Source: a bacterium (GTDB lineage: Bacteria > Vulcanimicrobiota > Vulcanimicrobiia > Vulcanimicrobiales > Vulcanimicrobiaceae). Taken from it: a DNA stretch of 64,000 bases. Under the pieces are notes generated by a model, which saw only the letters and a list, made by a program, of their open reading frames with translations, did not search any database and was not told where the DNA came from. This document shows, piece by piece, positions 27,394 through 36,288 of the stretch (the stretch's first letter is position 1; every line of letters starts with the position of its first letter). The position numbers and the translations under genes are program-made. The stretch is taken from contig JAJYRH010000004.1 of NCBI GenBank assembly GCA_021794205.1, positions 1 through 64,000 on the forward strand, given 5' to 3'.

Positions 27394-28439
27394 GCGCACC
27401 GCTCCGCGTCGGTATCGTCGGCACCGGCTTTGGTGCGAGCACGCACCTTCCGGCCTTACGCGCGCACGCGCGTTTCGACGCGGTCGCTCTCGCCTCGCCG
27501 CGCAATGCGGCGCGAATCGGCGCGGAGCAAGGGATTGCGCAGAGCTTTACATCCTGCGCGGAGATGCTCGCCGGGTGCGCGCTCGATGCCGTGGTCGTCG
27601 CTTCGCCGCCCTTCGCGCATCACGACGACGTGCTCGCGGCGCTCCGCGCCGGAAAGCACGTGCTCTGCGAGAAACCTTTCGCGCTCAGCGTCGCCGACGC
27701 CGAAGCGATGCTTGCCGCCGAGCACGCGGCGGGAACGGTCTGCGCGCTCGCGCATGAGTTTCGCTTTCGCCCCGAACGAATCGCGCTCGCCGAACTCGTT
27801 GCCAACGCGCACCTCGATCCGATCCGCGAGATTGAGTACACGCACCTCATGGGTTTCCTGCGCGCCAAAGAGATGCGTCCGCGCGGATGGTGGTTTCAGC
27901 GTGCGCGTGGAGGCGGCATCGCCGGCGCGATGCTCTCCCATGCCATCGATGCATCGAACGCGCTCCTCGGCATGCAGCCCGACTCCGTTGTCGGGAGCAT
28001 GCGGACGGCGAACCCGCAGCGCTACGACGCCGATGGAGTCTTTACGAGCGAGGTCGACGACGGTGCGTTCGCTCTCCTCCGCTATGCTAACGGCATCGTC
28101 GCGCGCTTGAGCGTCGACGGCACCGCCGCCGTCAATTCGTTCACGTTTGCCGTTCACGGCGAGAACCGTACGGCGGTGAGCAGCGGAAAGGCGTTCGCCG
28201 ATCAGCGCCTGTTCAGCGTCGACGACGACGAGACCAACGAACTCGAATGCGCGCCATCACGGTATGCGCGCTTCGCCGCGATCAACGGCAACGTGCCCCC
28301 GATGATGGAGCTCTACGACGCATGGGCCGCCAAAATCGACGGTAGCCAGGCTGCCCCGGCGATCGGGCAGGCGCTCCCGAGCTTCGCCGACGGCCTCGCC
28401 ACGCAACGCGTCCTCGCCGCCGTGGGATTCGGAGCGTAG
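27390..28439 (+). CDS. Gfo/Idh/MocA family NAD(P)-dependent oxidoreductase
   Basis: A 349-residue oxidoreductase with an N-terminal Rossmann fold (VGIVGTGFGASTHLPALRAH, 6-25) and the CEKPFAL motif carrying the family Lys (about 92-98). A C-terminal alpha/beta domain follows with GGGIAGAMLSHAIDASNALLG. Family members oxidise or reduce sugars, inositols, biliverdin or imines. It overlaps the aminotransferase by ATGA and ends the operon. In this setting it may act on an imine or amino-alcohol product, or on a sugar head group; the sequence does not tell. Confidence 0.9.
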   Translation: MSAPLRVGIVGTGFGASTHLPALRAHARFDAVALASPRNAARIGAEQGIAQSFTSCAEMLAGCALDAVVVASPPFAHHDDVLAALRAGKHVLCEKPFALSVADAEAMLAAEHAAGTVCALAHEFRFRPERIALAELVANAHLDPIREIEYTHLMGFLRAKEMRPRGWWFQRARGGGIAGAMLSHAIDASNALLGMQPDSVVGSMRTANPQRYDADGVFTSEVDDGAFALLRYANGIVARLSVDGTAAVNSFTFAVHGENRTAVSSGKAFADQRLFSVDDDETNELECAPSRYARFAAINGNVPPMMELYDAWAAKIDGSQAAPAIGQALPSFADGLATQRVLAAVGFGA

Positions 28440-28453
28440 CGCGCTCCAAACCC

Positions 28454-30790
28454 CTACGGCAGCGGGAAAGGCGACGCCGGAATCAGCGTCGGGACCAACC
28501 CGCTCGCACTCGCGCACGTCGCACTCGGGCTGCAAGGCCCCGAGGCGGCGAAATAATCTCCGGCGTCGACTTTCCCATCGCCATTTGCATCGAACCAGAC
28601 CGCGATGCGATAGCTCGGTGCGCTCGCCGGAATATCGGCGATACGGAAGGCACCGTTCGCCGCTACGGGGACGCCGGCGGTAAAGTTCGCGTCGACGATC
28701 GTCGGGGCGGCGTTCACCGCTCCGCTGTTGCTGTACGCAAACGCGACGAACTGCGCCTTCGCCGGAATCGTCGGAGCGATCGTCGTGTCGTTTTCAAGCT
28801 GCGCCATCGCGCGGTAGACGTCGAGCCGTCCATGCCCCTGGTTGGGATCGTTGAGATTATCGGCGGTGCCGTCGATGAGCCCCTCGAGTTGCGGCACCGT
28901 CAGGCTTGGATCGGCGGAGAGCAAGAGCGCGGCCGCGCCGGTGACGTGCGGCGTCGCCATCGACGTGCCGGCGATCAACGTATAGCAGGTCGCAGGGGTC
29001 GAACACGGCGGGCTTCCGGTCGTCGAGTAGAGGTTGGAGATCCAATGCAGATCGTCGCTATCGCTGCTTCCGCTTGGGTCGCCACCCGGTGCGACGACGC
29101 CGAGACCGGGGCCGCTGTTGGAGTAGGAGGCGACAAATTCACCCGGTGCGGGTGTGTCGGCGGTCGGCAACGCGGCACTGCAGGCGGCGCTCACGTTCGG
29201 CCAGCTCGCTCCCGCACAGGCATTGTTGTCGTTGAGTGCGGTCGCGCCGACCGCCATCACCCCGGGATAGGCGGCGGGATAATCGAGCCCTTGAACGCCC
29301 TGGTTGCGTTCGTTTCCGGCGGCCGCCACGACCAGGACGTTGTGCGCTAACGCATATTCCACGGCATCTTCTTCCGTGAAATCGGGGCCGCTATTCGGTG
29401 ACGAACCGAGGCTGAGGTTGATGACGCGGTCACCGTTTGCGACGGCACGATAGATCGCCGTTGCCTCGTCGGAGGTCGAAGCGGTCGCGTTCGCTCCGGA
29501 GCCGGAGAAAATTTTATAAAAGTCGAGCGTGACGCCGCCGGCGACACCGGCGAAACCGACGCCGTTATTATCGGCGGCGGTCGCGATCCCGGCGACATTG
29601 GTTCCGTGGCCGTCGTCATCTTGTACGGCGGGACACGAGACGCCGATATAGGGCGTCGGGCAGGGCGTGGTGACCGTGCTGCTGCCGCCGACCGGCGTGA
29701 CATCTTCTTCCATGATCCCGACGTGCGAGATGAGATCGGCCTGCGCCCACGCGTTGCTCGGTGAGGTATCGATACCGGTATCGAGCACCGCGATCTTCGT
29801 CGCGGGCAATCCGAACCCGACCGGCACGGGCGAGGTGCTGCCGTAGTTCCACGCATGCATCATGCCGATCTGATACATATCCCATTGATCGAGCGGATCG
29901 AAGAGCCTGTCGTTCGGAGTCGGCGTCAGCGCTGCATTAAGCGGGTAGCGTTGCTGCACCGATTGCACGCTGAGAACGCCCGCGCTCGCACGGAGCCGCG
30001 CCGCAACCACCGCTGCGCTTCCGGCCGGGACGCGCACGATATCGCTGCGAACCGGCGCATCGCTCGGGGTGATCGTGCGCGCCAGCAGCGCGCCGCTCCG
30101 CGCGGCGAGGGCGAACGGGTGCACGCGCCCGGCGGCGACCGACGCGGCTGCGTACCGCACTTCCAGAAGCGTCGCCTGTCGAGCGATCGGCGTCGCCGGT
30201 GCAAGCGCGGGCGTACGGCGGACCGGCATGCGCACGAACGGAATCGAGGCCGGGCCGCGCGAGGCCGAGGCGACCGAAGCGATGCTTCCCGCCGTATCGG
30301 CGTTTTGGTTGTAGAGAATCGTAGCCGGATTCGCATTGCTCTGCACGCAGAGTGCGTAGGAACCGTTCGCGCCGCCTCCGGCGAACGAAACCGTCGTCAG
30401 CGTCTGACTATTCGGGAACGGATTCGCGCTGCCGCCGTAGGGCGGCGTCGTCGCCGTCGGCGTGACGCCGATCGAAGCGCCGTTGACGGTGACCAAAATT
30501 CCCGTCGGTACCGAGACGAATGAGAGCGCTGCGGGCGTCGGCGACGGGCGCGTGTCGGGGACCGGCGTCGGCCCCGGCGTCGGAGTCGCGGAGCCGGTCG
30601 GAACGATGCCGACCCCGGCCGTGCAGAGCCCCGGCGTCGGCACCGTTGTCGGCGTCGGAATCGGCGTCGGCGTCGGCATCGGCGTCGGTACGGGGTTCGA
30701 ACTACCGCCGCCACCGCAGGCGACCAACATCGCGCTCGCGGCGAAAGAAGCGAAGAGTGCCGAGAAGGTGCGCGCGCTGGTTCGTCTCAT
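28454..30790 (-). CDS. Subtilisin-like (S8) serine peptidase lipoprotein with PEGA domain
   Basis: A 778-residue exported protease. The lipobox ends at MLVAC (Cys25), then GGGGSS and a Pro-Thr-rich linker (PTPMPTPTPIPTP, 34-46). A PEGA domain spans about 90-165 (FVSVPTGILVTVNGASIG), then a prodomain-like region. The S8 catalytic domain spans about 305-650, with Asp in AVLDTGID, His in DDDGHGTNVAGI, oxyanion Asn in AAAGNE and Ser in IAGTSMATPHV. A C-terminal beta domain carries an EF-hand-like FDANGDGKVDAGDYF (about 730-744). It is convergent with the Gfo/Idh gene, 14 bp apart, and lies 42 bp downstream of a second S8 gene. Confidence 0.93.
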   Translation of the reverse strand: MRRTSARTFSALFASFAASAMLVACGGGGSSNPVPTPMPTPTPIPTPTTVPTPGLCTAGVGIVPTGSATPTPGPTPVPDTRPSPTPAALSFVSVPTGILVTVNGASIGVTPTATTPPYGGSANPFPNSQTLTTVSFAGGGANGSYALCVQSNANPATILYNQNADTAGSIASVASASRGPASIPFVRMPVRRTPALAPATPIARQATLLEVRYAAASVAAGRVHPFALAARSGALLARTITPSDAPVRSDIVRVPAGSAAVVAARLRASAGVLSVQSVQQRYPLNAALTPTPNDRLFDPLDQWDMYQIGMMHAWNYGSTSPVPVGFGLPATKIAVLDTGIDTSPSNAWAQADLISHVGIMEEDVTPVGGSSTVTTPCPTPYIGVSCPAVQDDDGHGTNVAGIATAADNNGVGFAGVAGGVTLDFYKIFSGSGANATASTSDEATAIYRAVANGDRVINLSLGSSPNSGPDFTEEDAVEYALAHNVLVVAAAGNERNQGVQGLDYPAAYPGVMAVGATALNDNNACAGASWPNVSAACSAALPTADTPAPGEFVASYSNSGPGLGVVAPGGDPSGSSDSDDLHWISNLYSTTGSPPCSTPATCYTLIAGTSMATPHVTGAAALLLSADPSLTVPQLEGLIDGTADNLNDPNQGHGRLDVYRAMAQLENDTTIAPTIPAKAQFVAFAYSNSGAVNAAPTIVDANFTAGVPVAANGAFRIADIPASAPSYRIAVWFDANGDGKVDAGDYFAASGPCSPSATCASASGLVPTLIPASPFPLP

Positions 30791-30832
30791 CGCCGCCCTA
30801 TTCGCGTTCGAGCGCTGCCGCTCTTTGCGCCT

Positions 30833-32614
30833 CTATTGCGCGGGTGGGAGATTCGGGTCGCCGAGCACGTCGGCCATCGCGCGATAGATATCGAGCCGTC
30901 CGCAGCCCTGTGCCGACGCGCTCACCCCCGGCAGAACGTAGGCATCGCTGCAAAGATAGTTCCGCACCTGCGTCGGGGTGAGATTCGGATGGACCGAGAG
31001 CAGCAGCGCTGCAGCGCCCGAGACGTGCGGCGTCGCCTGCGAGGTTCCGGCGATGAGGATCCGGCAATCGCCTTGGGAGCCCGATGGCGCCTCGAAATCG
31101 GGGGTACAGGTCGCGCCGCCCATCGCCGTGCTCGAATAGATGTTCTCGATCCAATGCAGATCGTCGACACCGGGGCCGACATTCGCCGGGTCGCCGCCGG
31201 GAGCAACGAGCCCCCACGTCGTGCTTCCGGCCTGGTAGTTCGAATACGAAGCGACGTACTCGACCGGAGCGCTCGGCGTGCCCGGTGCGCCGCTGCTGTC
31301 GGTACCGTTGGGGTAGCCGTCGGAGAGCGCGCTCGCTCCGACCGCTATGACGCCCGTATCGCAGGCCGGCGCATCGAGCGACGCACCTCCCGAGTTTCCC
31401 GAAGCGGCGACGACGACGACGCCGGAAGCGATCGCGCTCGCGACGGCGTTCGCTTCGAGCGGATCGTCACCGCCGGCACAGCTCGCACCGATACTCAAGT
31501 TCACGACGTTCGCACCGTGTGCGACGGCATCGTCGATCCCCGCGGCGATATCGGCAGTCGATGCGCTCGTGCTGCAGGCCTGCGGATTGCTGCTCAGCTG
31601 CGAGACGCAATTCGAGGGCGGCGACGGAAAGACGCGCTCGACGATGAGCGAGACGTTGCCGCCGACACCGACGAATCCGAGGTTGTTGTTGACTGCGGAG
31701 GCCGCGATCCCGGCGACGTCGGTTCCGTGCCCGTCGAGATCGGTGACGTAATTCGAACTCGATTGCACGCCGGAATTAATATCGGTGATGAAACAATGCG
31801 TGTAGACGACCTTCGATTGTAACTCCGGATGGGTAACGTCGGCGCCGGTATCGACGACCGCAACGCGAACCGATGACGAACCCATCGCCGAGGCGTTTTG
31901 ATATCCCGGCGGTGCGTCGGTCACGCTCGAATAGGCCCACGCGTGGCCGAGCGATATCGCGTGCATGTCCCATTGTCCCGGAAGGCTCGTGCCCGGCGAC
32001 GGGCTCGGGGCGGGATTTCCCGCTTCGTAATACGGCGATGTCGAACCGGGGAACCCGTGAAAGTAGGGGTCGTTCGTGGTGACCGGTGCGAGCACGCTCT
32101 GCGTGTAGCGAACGCCCATCGGCACGACCTCGGTGACGCCGGGAAGCATGCGCATCTGCGCGGCGATCGCCGCGCTCTTCGCCGGATCCACCGCGACGAC
32201 ATCGATACTCTTGCCGATATTCGCAAAGGTAAAGCGCTGCGTGACGTTCCCGCCCGCATGCGCGATCTCGCTCGATAACGTTCCGCGCGCCGTTGACGCG
32301 ACGGTGCCGCGCACGACTTCGAGCAATCCCGGAATCGTACTCGGCTGCACGTTCGCCGACGAGCCGGGCTTGGTGGGAGCGCGGCGCACCGCGTCGCTGC
32401 CGAACGATGCGAGCGAGGCCGCCATGCGCCCCGTGCTCGTACCGTTGACGCTGCTCGGACAACTATACCCGACGCTCGTGCTTGTCGGCGGGTTCGTCGG
32501 GGAGGGCGTCGGCGATAACCCACCGATGATATTTCCGATGCCGCCTCCACCGCCGCAGGCTGCGAGGAGTGAGGCGGAGAGGAGCGCCGCGAGCGAGGTG
32601 CGTGCCGTCATCAT
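30833..32614 (-). CDS. Subtilisin-like (S8) serine peptidase lipoprotein
   Basis: A 593-residue exported S8 peptidase. The lipobox LLAAC (Cys20) is followed by GGGGG and a Pro/Ser/Thr linker. An inhibitor-like prodomain (about 80-180) precedes the catalytic domain (about 210-580). The triad is clear: Asp in VAVVDTGADVTHPEL, His in DLDGHGTDVAGI and Ser in IAGTSQATPHVSG, with oxyanion Asn in AASGNSG. Several Cys pairs (HCF, NCV, ACS, SCAGG, PAC) suggest disulfides. It shares architecture with the downstream S8 gene but lacks the PEGA domain and the EF-hand-like tail; the two look like diverged tandem duplicates. An AGAGG sits before the ATGATG start. Confidence 0.93.
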   Translation of the reverse strand: MMTARTSLAALLSASLLAACGGGGGIGNIIGGLSPTPSPTNPPTSTSVGYSCPSSVNGTSTGRMAASLASFGSDAVRRAPTKPGSSANVQPSTIPGLLEVVRGTVASTARGTLSSEIAHAGGNVTQRFTFANIGKSIDVVAVDPAKSAAIAAQMRMLPGVTEVVPMGVRYTQSVLAPVTTNDPYFHGFPGSTSPYYEAGNPAPSPSPGTSLPGQWDMHAISLGHAWAYSSVTDAPPGYQNASAMGSSSVRVAVVDTGADVTHPELQSKVVYTHCFITDINSGVQSSSNYVTDLDGHGTDVAGIAASAVNNNLGFVGVGGNVSLIVERVFPSPPSNCVSQLSSNPQACSTSASTADIAAGIDDAVAHGANVVNLSIGASCAGGDDPLEANAVASAIASGVVVVAASGNSGGASLDAPACDTGVIAVGASALSDGYPNGTDSSGAPGTPSAPVEYVASYSNYQAGSTTWGLVAPGGDPANVGPGVDDLHWIENIYSSTAMGGATCTPDFEAPSGSQGDCRILIAGTSQATPHVSGAAALLLSVHPNLTPTQVRNYLCSDAYVLPGVSASAQGCGRLDIYRAMADVLGDPNLPPAQ

Positions 32615-32669
32615 AACCTCTAGACGTTACCCTTCGGCGATTCGTTTCACTCGGGCCGGGTGGCGAATC

Positions 32670-33917
32670 TCAGGAAATCTTTATCTCGCGCCACAGCAGG
32701 CCGAGCGCCGCGGTCGTCGCTCGGGCTTGGATCGCCGCGCGGTCGCCGCGCAGCTGCAGCGTCCAGGCGCGCTCGCCACGCGCATCGGCGATCGCCACGC
32801 AGAGCGTGCCGACGGGCTTCTCCGGGCTGCCGCCCTCCGGCCCGGCGATCCCGGTCGTCGCCAACCCGATCTGCGCGTGCAACGCGGCGCGAACGCCCCG
32901 CGCCATCGCCAGGGCGCTCTCCTCGCTCACCGCGCCAAAACGCTCGAGCGTCTCCTCAGGCACCCCAAGCTGCGCCTGTTTCACCGCATTGTCGTAGGCG
33001 ACGATGCCGCCGAGAAAGTGACGCGACGCCCCCGGCACCGCGGTGATCGCCGCCGAAATCCGTCCGCCCGTACAGGACTCGGCGACCGCGAGGCGCTCGC
33101 TTCGCTCCTCCAGGAGCGCGAGGACCGCACCTTCGAGCGTCATCGCGTCGGTTCCGAAAACGTGCCCGCGCAGGCGCGCGCTCAATTCCGCCTCCAACGG
33201 CGCGATCGCCTCGCGCGCGCGCTCCGCCGAATCGGCTTTCGCCATAATTTTCACGTCGCAGCGATAATCGTGTGCGAGGACCGCGATCTTCGGGTTCTCC
33301 GATGAAGCGAAGAGATCGGCGATGCGATGGTCGATCTCCGATTCGCCGATGTTGACCGTATGCAGCACCCGCGTGACGATGCCGTCGCGCACGTCGAAGC
33401 GCGAGCGCAACCACGGCAATAAGCGTTCCGCAAGCATCGGTTTCATCTCGCGCGGCACCCCCGGCATGCACGCTACGAATTTTCCGTCGGCGCGAAGCGC
33501 GACGAAACCGGGTGCGGTGCCGTGCGGATTCGGGAGCGGAACGCTGCCGGCGGGCAGGTAGGCCTGTTTCCGGTTGTTTTCGCGCATCGTCCGACCGATC
33601 GAGGCGAAGAAGCCTTCGATCTCGGCGAGCGCTTCGCGGTCGAGCTCGAGCCCGAGACCGAGTGCGTCGGCGACGGCTTCTTTCGTAAGATCGTCGACGG
33701 TCGGGCCGAGCCCGCCGGTCGAGATCGCGCCGTCGGCACGTTCGAGAATCTCACGAAAGAGCGCCGCAATGCGCTCGCGATTATCGCCGACGGCATGGCT
33801 CGCGTAACAATCGATGCCGTTCTCGGCGAGTGCGGCGGCGACGTAGGCGCTATTCGTGTCCACGAGCTGGCCGAGCAGCAACTCCGTGCCGACGGCGACG
33901 AGTTCGACGCTACTCAT
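32670..33917 (-). CDS. cinA: CinA-like protein (nicotinamide-nucleotide amidase)
   Basis: A 415-residue two-domain protein: N-terminal MoaB/COG1058 domain (1-~170, VELVAVGTELLLGQLVDTNSAYVAAAL, TGGLGPTVDDLTKEAVA) and C-terminal CinA/PncC amidase (about 255-415, AVAESCTGGRISAAIT, TTGIAGPEGGSPEKPVGT). The amidase recycles NMN to nicotinate mononucleotide. ATG at 33917 starts the conserved MSSVELVAVGTE. It overlaps the siroheme-type gene by 8 bp; nearby nadE and the nitrilase-like gene suggest an NAD theme for this block. Confidence 0.94.
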   Translation of the reverse strand: MSSVELVAVGTELLLGQLVDTNSAYVAAALAENGIDCYASHAVGDNRERIAALFREILERADGAISTGGLGPTVDDLTKEAVADALGLGLELDREALAEIEGFFASIGRTMRENNRKQAYLPAGSVPLPNPHGTAPGFVALRADGKFVACMPGVPREMKPMLAERLLPWLRSRFDVRDGIVTRVLHTVNIGESEIDHRIADLFASSENPKIAVLAHDYRCDVKIMAKADSAERAREAIAPLEAELSARLRGHVFGTDAMTLEGAVLALLEERSERLAVAESCTGGRISAAITAVPGASRHFLGGIVAYDNAVKQAQLGVPEETLERFGAVSEESALAMARGVRAALHAQIGLATTGIAGPEGGSPEKPVGTLCVAIADARGERAWTLQLRGDRAAIQARATTAALGLLWREIKIS

Positions 33918-34527
33918 CCTCGAGCACCTGCGGAGCGAACGAGAGCGCGAGTTCTTCTTCAAACCACTCGGGATAGATGAAGCGCACGTCGGCATCGAAG
34001 CCATCGGCGACGCGAATCATCTCTTTGCGGCGCAAGCCACCCTGTTCTTCGGAGCGGTAGCGACGCTTGATGCGCTCCTTCTGCGTCGCGAGGCACTCGA
34101 TGAAGCGTTCGAATCGCCCGTCCATCGCGCGTTGGAGCGCCTCCTTGAGATTCTTGCCGACGCGCGGTGCGAGTCCCGTCGTCGAGACGGAGATGCGAAC
34201 CGGCCCGGCTTTCGCGATCGCCGCCATGGCGACGAACCCGTAGCGCGGCTGATCGATGCAACAGAGCAGAAACCGATGGCGGTCGGCGTACTCGCGCAAT
34301 CGCGCGGAGAGCCGCTCGTCCTGCGGGGTAGAGATCACGAAAAACGCGTCGCGTACGTCCGCCTCCGTGACCGCCGACGGGTCGGTGAGCCGGAGGAGAT
34401 CGGCGCCGCTCTCCTCGAGCGCGGCGGCCTTTTCGACCGCTTCACGATCGTCGGCCGCGCCGATAACGACGCAGCGCCGCCCGCGGAGGTTCAGGCTGAC
34501 GGGGTAGAACGGCGTGACCGGTTCCAT
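33910..34527 (-). CDS. Precorrin-2 dehydrogenase / sirohydrochlorin ferrochelatase-like (Met8/SirC type)
   Basis: A 205-residue NAD-binding protein of the CysG N-terminal/SirC type. It starts FYPVSLNLRGRRCVVIGAADDREAVEKAAALEESGADL (~7-44) and then AFFVISTPQDERLS, CCIDQPRYGFVAMAAIAKAGPVRISVSTTGLAPRVGKNLKEAL (~93-135). The family oxidises precorrin-2 to sirohydrochlorin for siroheme or cobalamin. The Rossmann GxGxxA is altered to GAADDR, so activity may be modified. It touches nadE (shared base) and overlaps cinA by 8 bp. Confidence 0.85.
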   Translation of the reverse strand: MEPVTPFYPVSLNLRGRRCVVIGAADDREAVEKAAALEESGADLLRLTDPSAVTEADVRDAFFVISTPQDERLSARLREYADRHRFLLCCIDQPRYGFVAMAAIAKAGPVRISVSTTGLAPRVGKNLKEALQRAMDGRFERFIECLATQKERIKRRYRSEEQGGLRRKEMIRVADGFDADVRFIYPEWFEEELALSFAPQVLEDE

Positions 34528-35378
34528 CAGTAATCGACCGGCCGGAGATAGAATTCGTTGATTGCCGTATTGGTCAACATCGCGGTCGTCGGAAGATGCC
34601 GCTTCCAGTGCGTGCTCTCGACGCGACGGCGCACCAACGCCACTTCGGCGGCATCGAATCCGCGCGCGTGCAGTTGTTCGTCGCGATACCCCAACAACAT
34701 CGACGAAAGAATCGCATCGGCGCGCGCGTAGCGAATGCCGAGATCCCCTTCATCGGTCTGGTTCGCTTCCAGATCCGCACTCGGCGCCTTGTCGACGATC
34801 GCGGGCGGCACGCCGAGATAGCGCGCGAGTTCCCAGACCTGCGTCTTAAAAAGATCGCCGAGCGGATTGATCGGCGGCGTATCGTCGGCATGCCAGGTAA
34901 AGTAGCCGAAGAGCCGTTCGGTCTTATTTCCGGTCCCAATCGGAAGCGCCGCGCGTTTCGCCGATTGGTCGAAGAGCACGAGCATGCGCGTGCGCGCCAT
35001 CACGTTCCCGCGTCGGCGCGCGTCGGCCTCGGGTTCGTACTGGAGATAGCCGTCGACCGCCGCCGTAATGTCGACGGTATGGCCGACCGCTCCGAGTGCG
35101 TCGATCACGAGTTGTGCGTCGTTCAGGCTCGCGGGGCTCGAGGTACGGTACGGCATGCGCACGAGATGAACGTTGCGCGGCCCGAGTGCGTGCACGCAGA
35201 GATAGGCGGTGACCGCCGAATCGACTCCGCCGGAGAGGCCGACGACCGCATTCTCCACGCCGCGCCGTCCGAGACATTCGTCGCGAAGAAAGCCGACGAG
35301 CCAGCGCGCGGCGACGGCGGGGTCGATCTTCGGCGCGGCGTACGGGTCGCGTTTGGGCGGATCAACGACCGGCAGCAT
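34527..35378 (-). CDS. nadE: NAD+ synthetase (synthetase domain)
   Basis: A 283-residue N-type ATP pyrophosphatase that amidates nicotinate adenine dinucleotide. P-loop VGLSGGVDSAVTAY (about 45-58), IGTGNKTERLFGYFTWHADDTPPINPLGDLFKTQVWELARYLGVP (~152-196) and the Asp/Glu-rich PSADLEANQTDEGDLG are typical. It has no glutaminase domain, but the nitrilase-type gene just upstream overlaps it by 17 bp, so together they probably make a two-protein glutamine-dependent NAD+ synthetase. Confidence 0.94.
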   Translation of the reverse strand: MLPVVDPPKRDPYAAPKIDPAVAARWLVGFLRDECLGRRGVENAVVGLSGGVDSAVTAYLCVHALGPRNVHLVRMPYRTSSPASLNDAQLVIDALGAVGHTVDITAAVDGYLQYEPEADARRRGNVMARTRMLVLFDQSAKRAALPIGTGNKTERLFGYFTWHADDTPPINPLGDLFKTQVWELARYLGVPPAIVDKAPSADLEANQTDEGDLGIRYARADAILSSMLLGYRDEQLHARGFDAAEVALVRRRVESTHWKRHLPTTAMLTNTAINEFYLRPVDY

Positions 35379-36288
35379 CGGTGCGCCCTCGCAACCAGGG
35401 TAACTCGTCGTCGGCGAGCAGATCGGGGAGTACGGCGCGGAGATCGCCGAGCAGCGGCAGATTCGCGCGTGCGATTTCTACGTCGTCGAGAAAGAACTCG
35501 GCGCGGACGACGCACGCCTCGCGCGCGTCGGCTTCCACCAGAATCTCGCCGTCCGGAGCGATCGCCCGCGAGGAACCCGTCATCCCCTTTCCGCCCTCGA
35601 AACCCGTGAGCCCGGCGTAGAGCACGAAGCAGCCGTGCTCCATCGCGATTCCTCGCAAAAGTTCGCGCCATCGCGAAATCGAAACCAGTTCGCCATCGCC
35701 CTCGATGCCGCGCCCCGGAGCGGCGCTCGGCACGACGATCGTGCGCGCGCCCTTCAACGCGGCGATCGTCGGAACGATCGAGTGCCAGGCATCTTCGCAG
35801 ATGAGGAGCGCGGTCGGCCCGAGCAGTGGGGAATCGAAGACGCGTACGCGGTTTCCCCGAGAAAGAAAACGCTCTTCGTCGAAGACACCGTAGGTCGGAA
35901 GAAAGAGTTTGCGATGAACGTTGATGATCCGCGTCTCGCGCTCGTCGAGAGCGAGCCAAATCGCGCTGTTATAATACGATCCGTTCTCGACTTCGTAGAA
36001 ACCCGCGGCGATTTCGACGGGGCGGGCGCCGGCGACATCGCGCCAGAGCGAGGAAATCTCGTGCCCGAAGAGCTCCGCGCTGCGCGCCGATTCGTAGACC
36101 GCCCCTTCGAGAAAGTATCCCGTCAACGCCGCTTCCGGCAGCACGACGAGTTCGGGGACGGGTTCGAGCGCGGCTAACTGGGCGAAGACCGCCCGCAGCG
36201 AGGCGAGATTCTCCGCGTAGGCACCTTTGCGCGGCTTACTCTGAACGAGAGCGACGCGCGCGGGGCCCGCCTCGCTATTGCCCTGCAC
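35362..36288 (-). CDS. Nitrilase-superfamily (carbon-nitrogen hydrolase) protein, likely glutaminase of NAD+ synthesis
   Basis: A ~308-residue CN-hydrolase with the Glu-Lys-Cys triad: Glu in VLPEAALTGYF, Lys in VHRKLFLPTYGVFDEERF and Cys in LLICEDAWHS. The residues around the Lys and Cys resemble the N-terminal glutaminase half of large NadE enzymes. Start is uncertain: I use a GTG at 36288, which gives a 14-bp overlap with the upstream flavoprotein gene; GTGs at 36297 and 36303 are alternatives. It overlaps nadE by 17 bp. Confidence 0.85.
   Translation of the reverse strand: MQGNSEAGPARVALVQSKPRKGAYAENLASLRAVFAQLAALEPVPELVVLPEAALTGYFLEGAVYESARSAELFGHEISSLWRDVAGARPVEIAAGFYEVENGSYYNSAIWLALDERETRIINVHRKLFLPTYGVFDEERFLSRGNRVRVFDSPLLGPTALLICEDAWHSIVPTIAALKGARTIVVPSAAPGRGIEGDGELVSISRWRELLRGIAMEHGCFVLYAGLTGFEGGKGMTGSSRAIAPDGEILVEADAREACVVRAEFFLDDVEIARANLPLLGDLRAVLPDLLADDELPWLRGRTDAAGR

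Noticed and set aside
30590-30710. GGCGTC-type repeats as an intergenic repeat element
   Set aside because: They encode the Pro-Thr linker of the S8 lipoprotein; repetition follows from the peptide.
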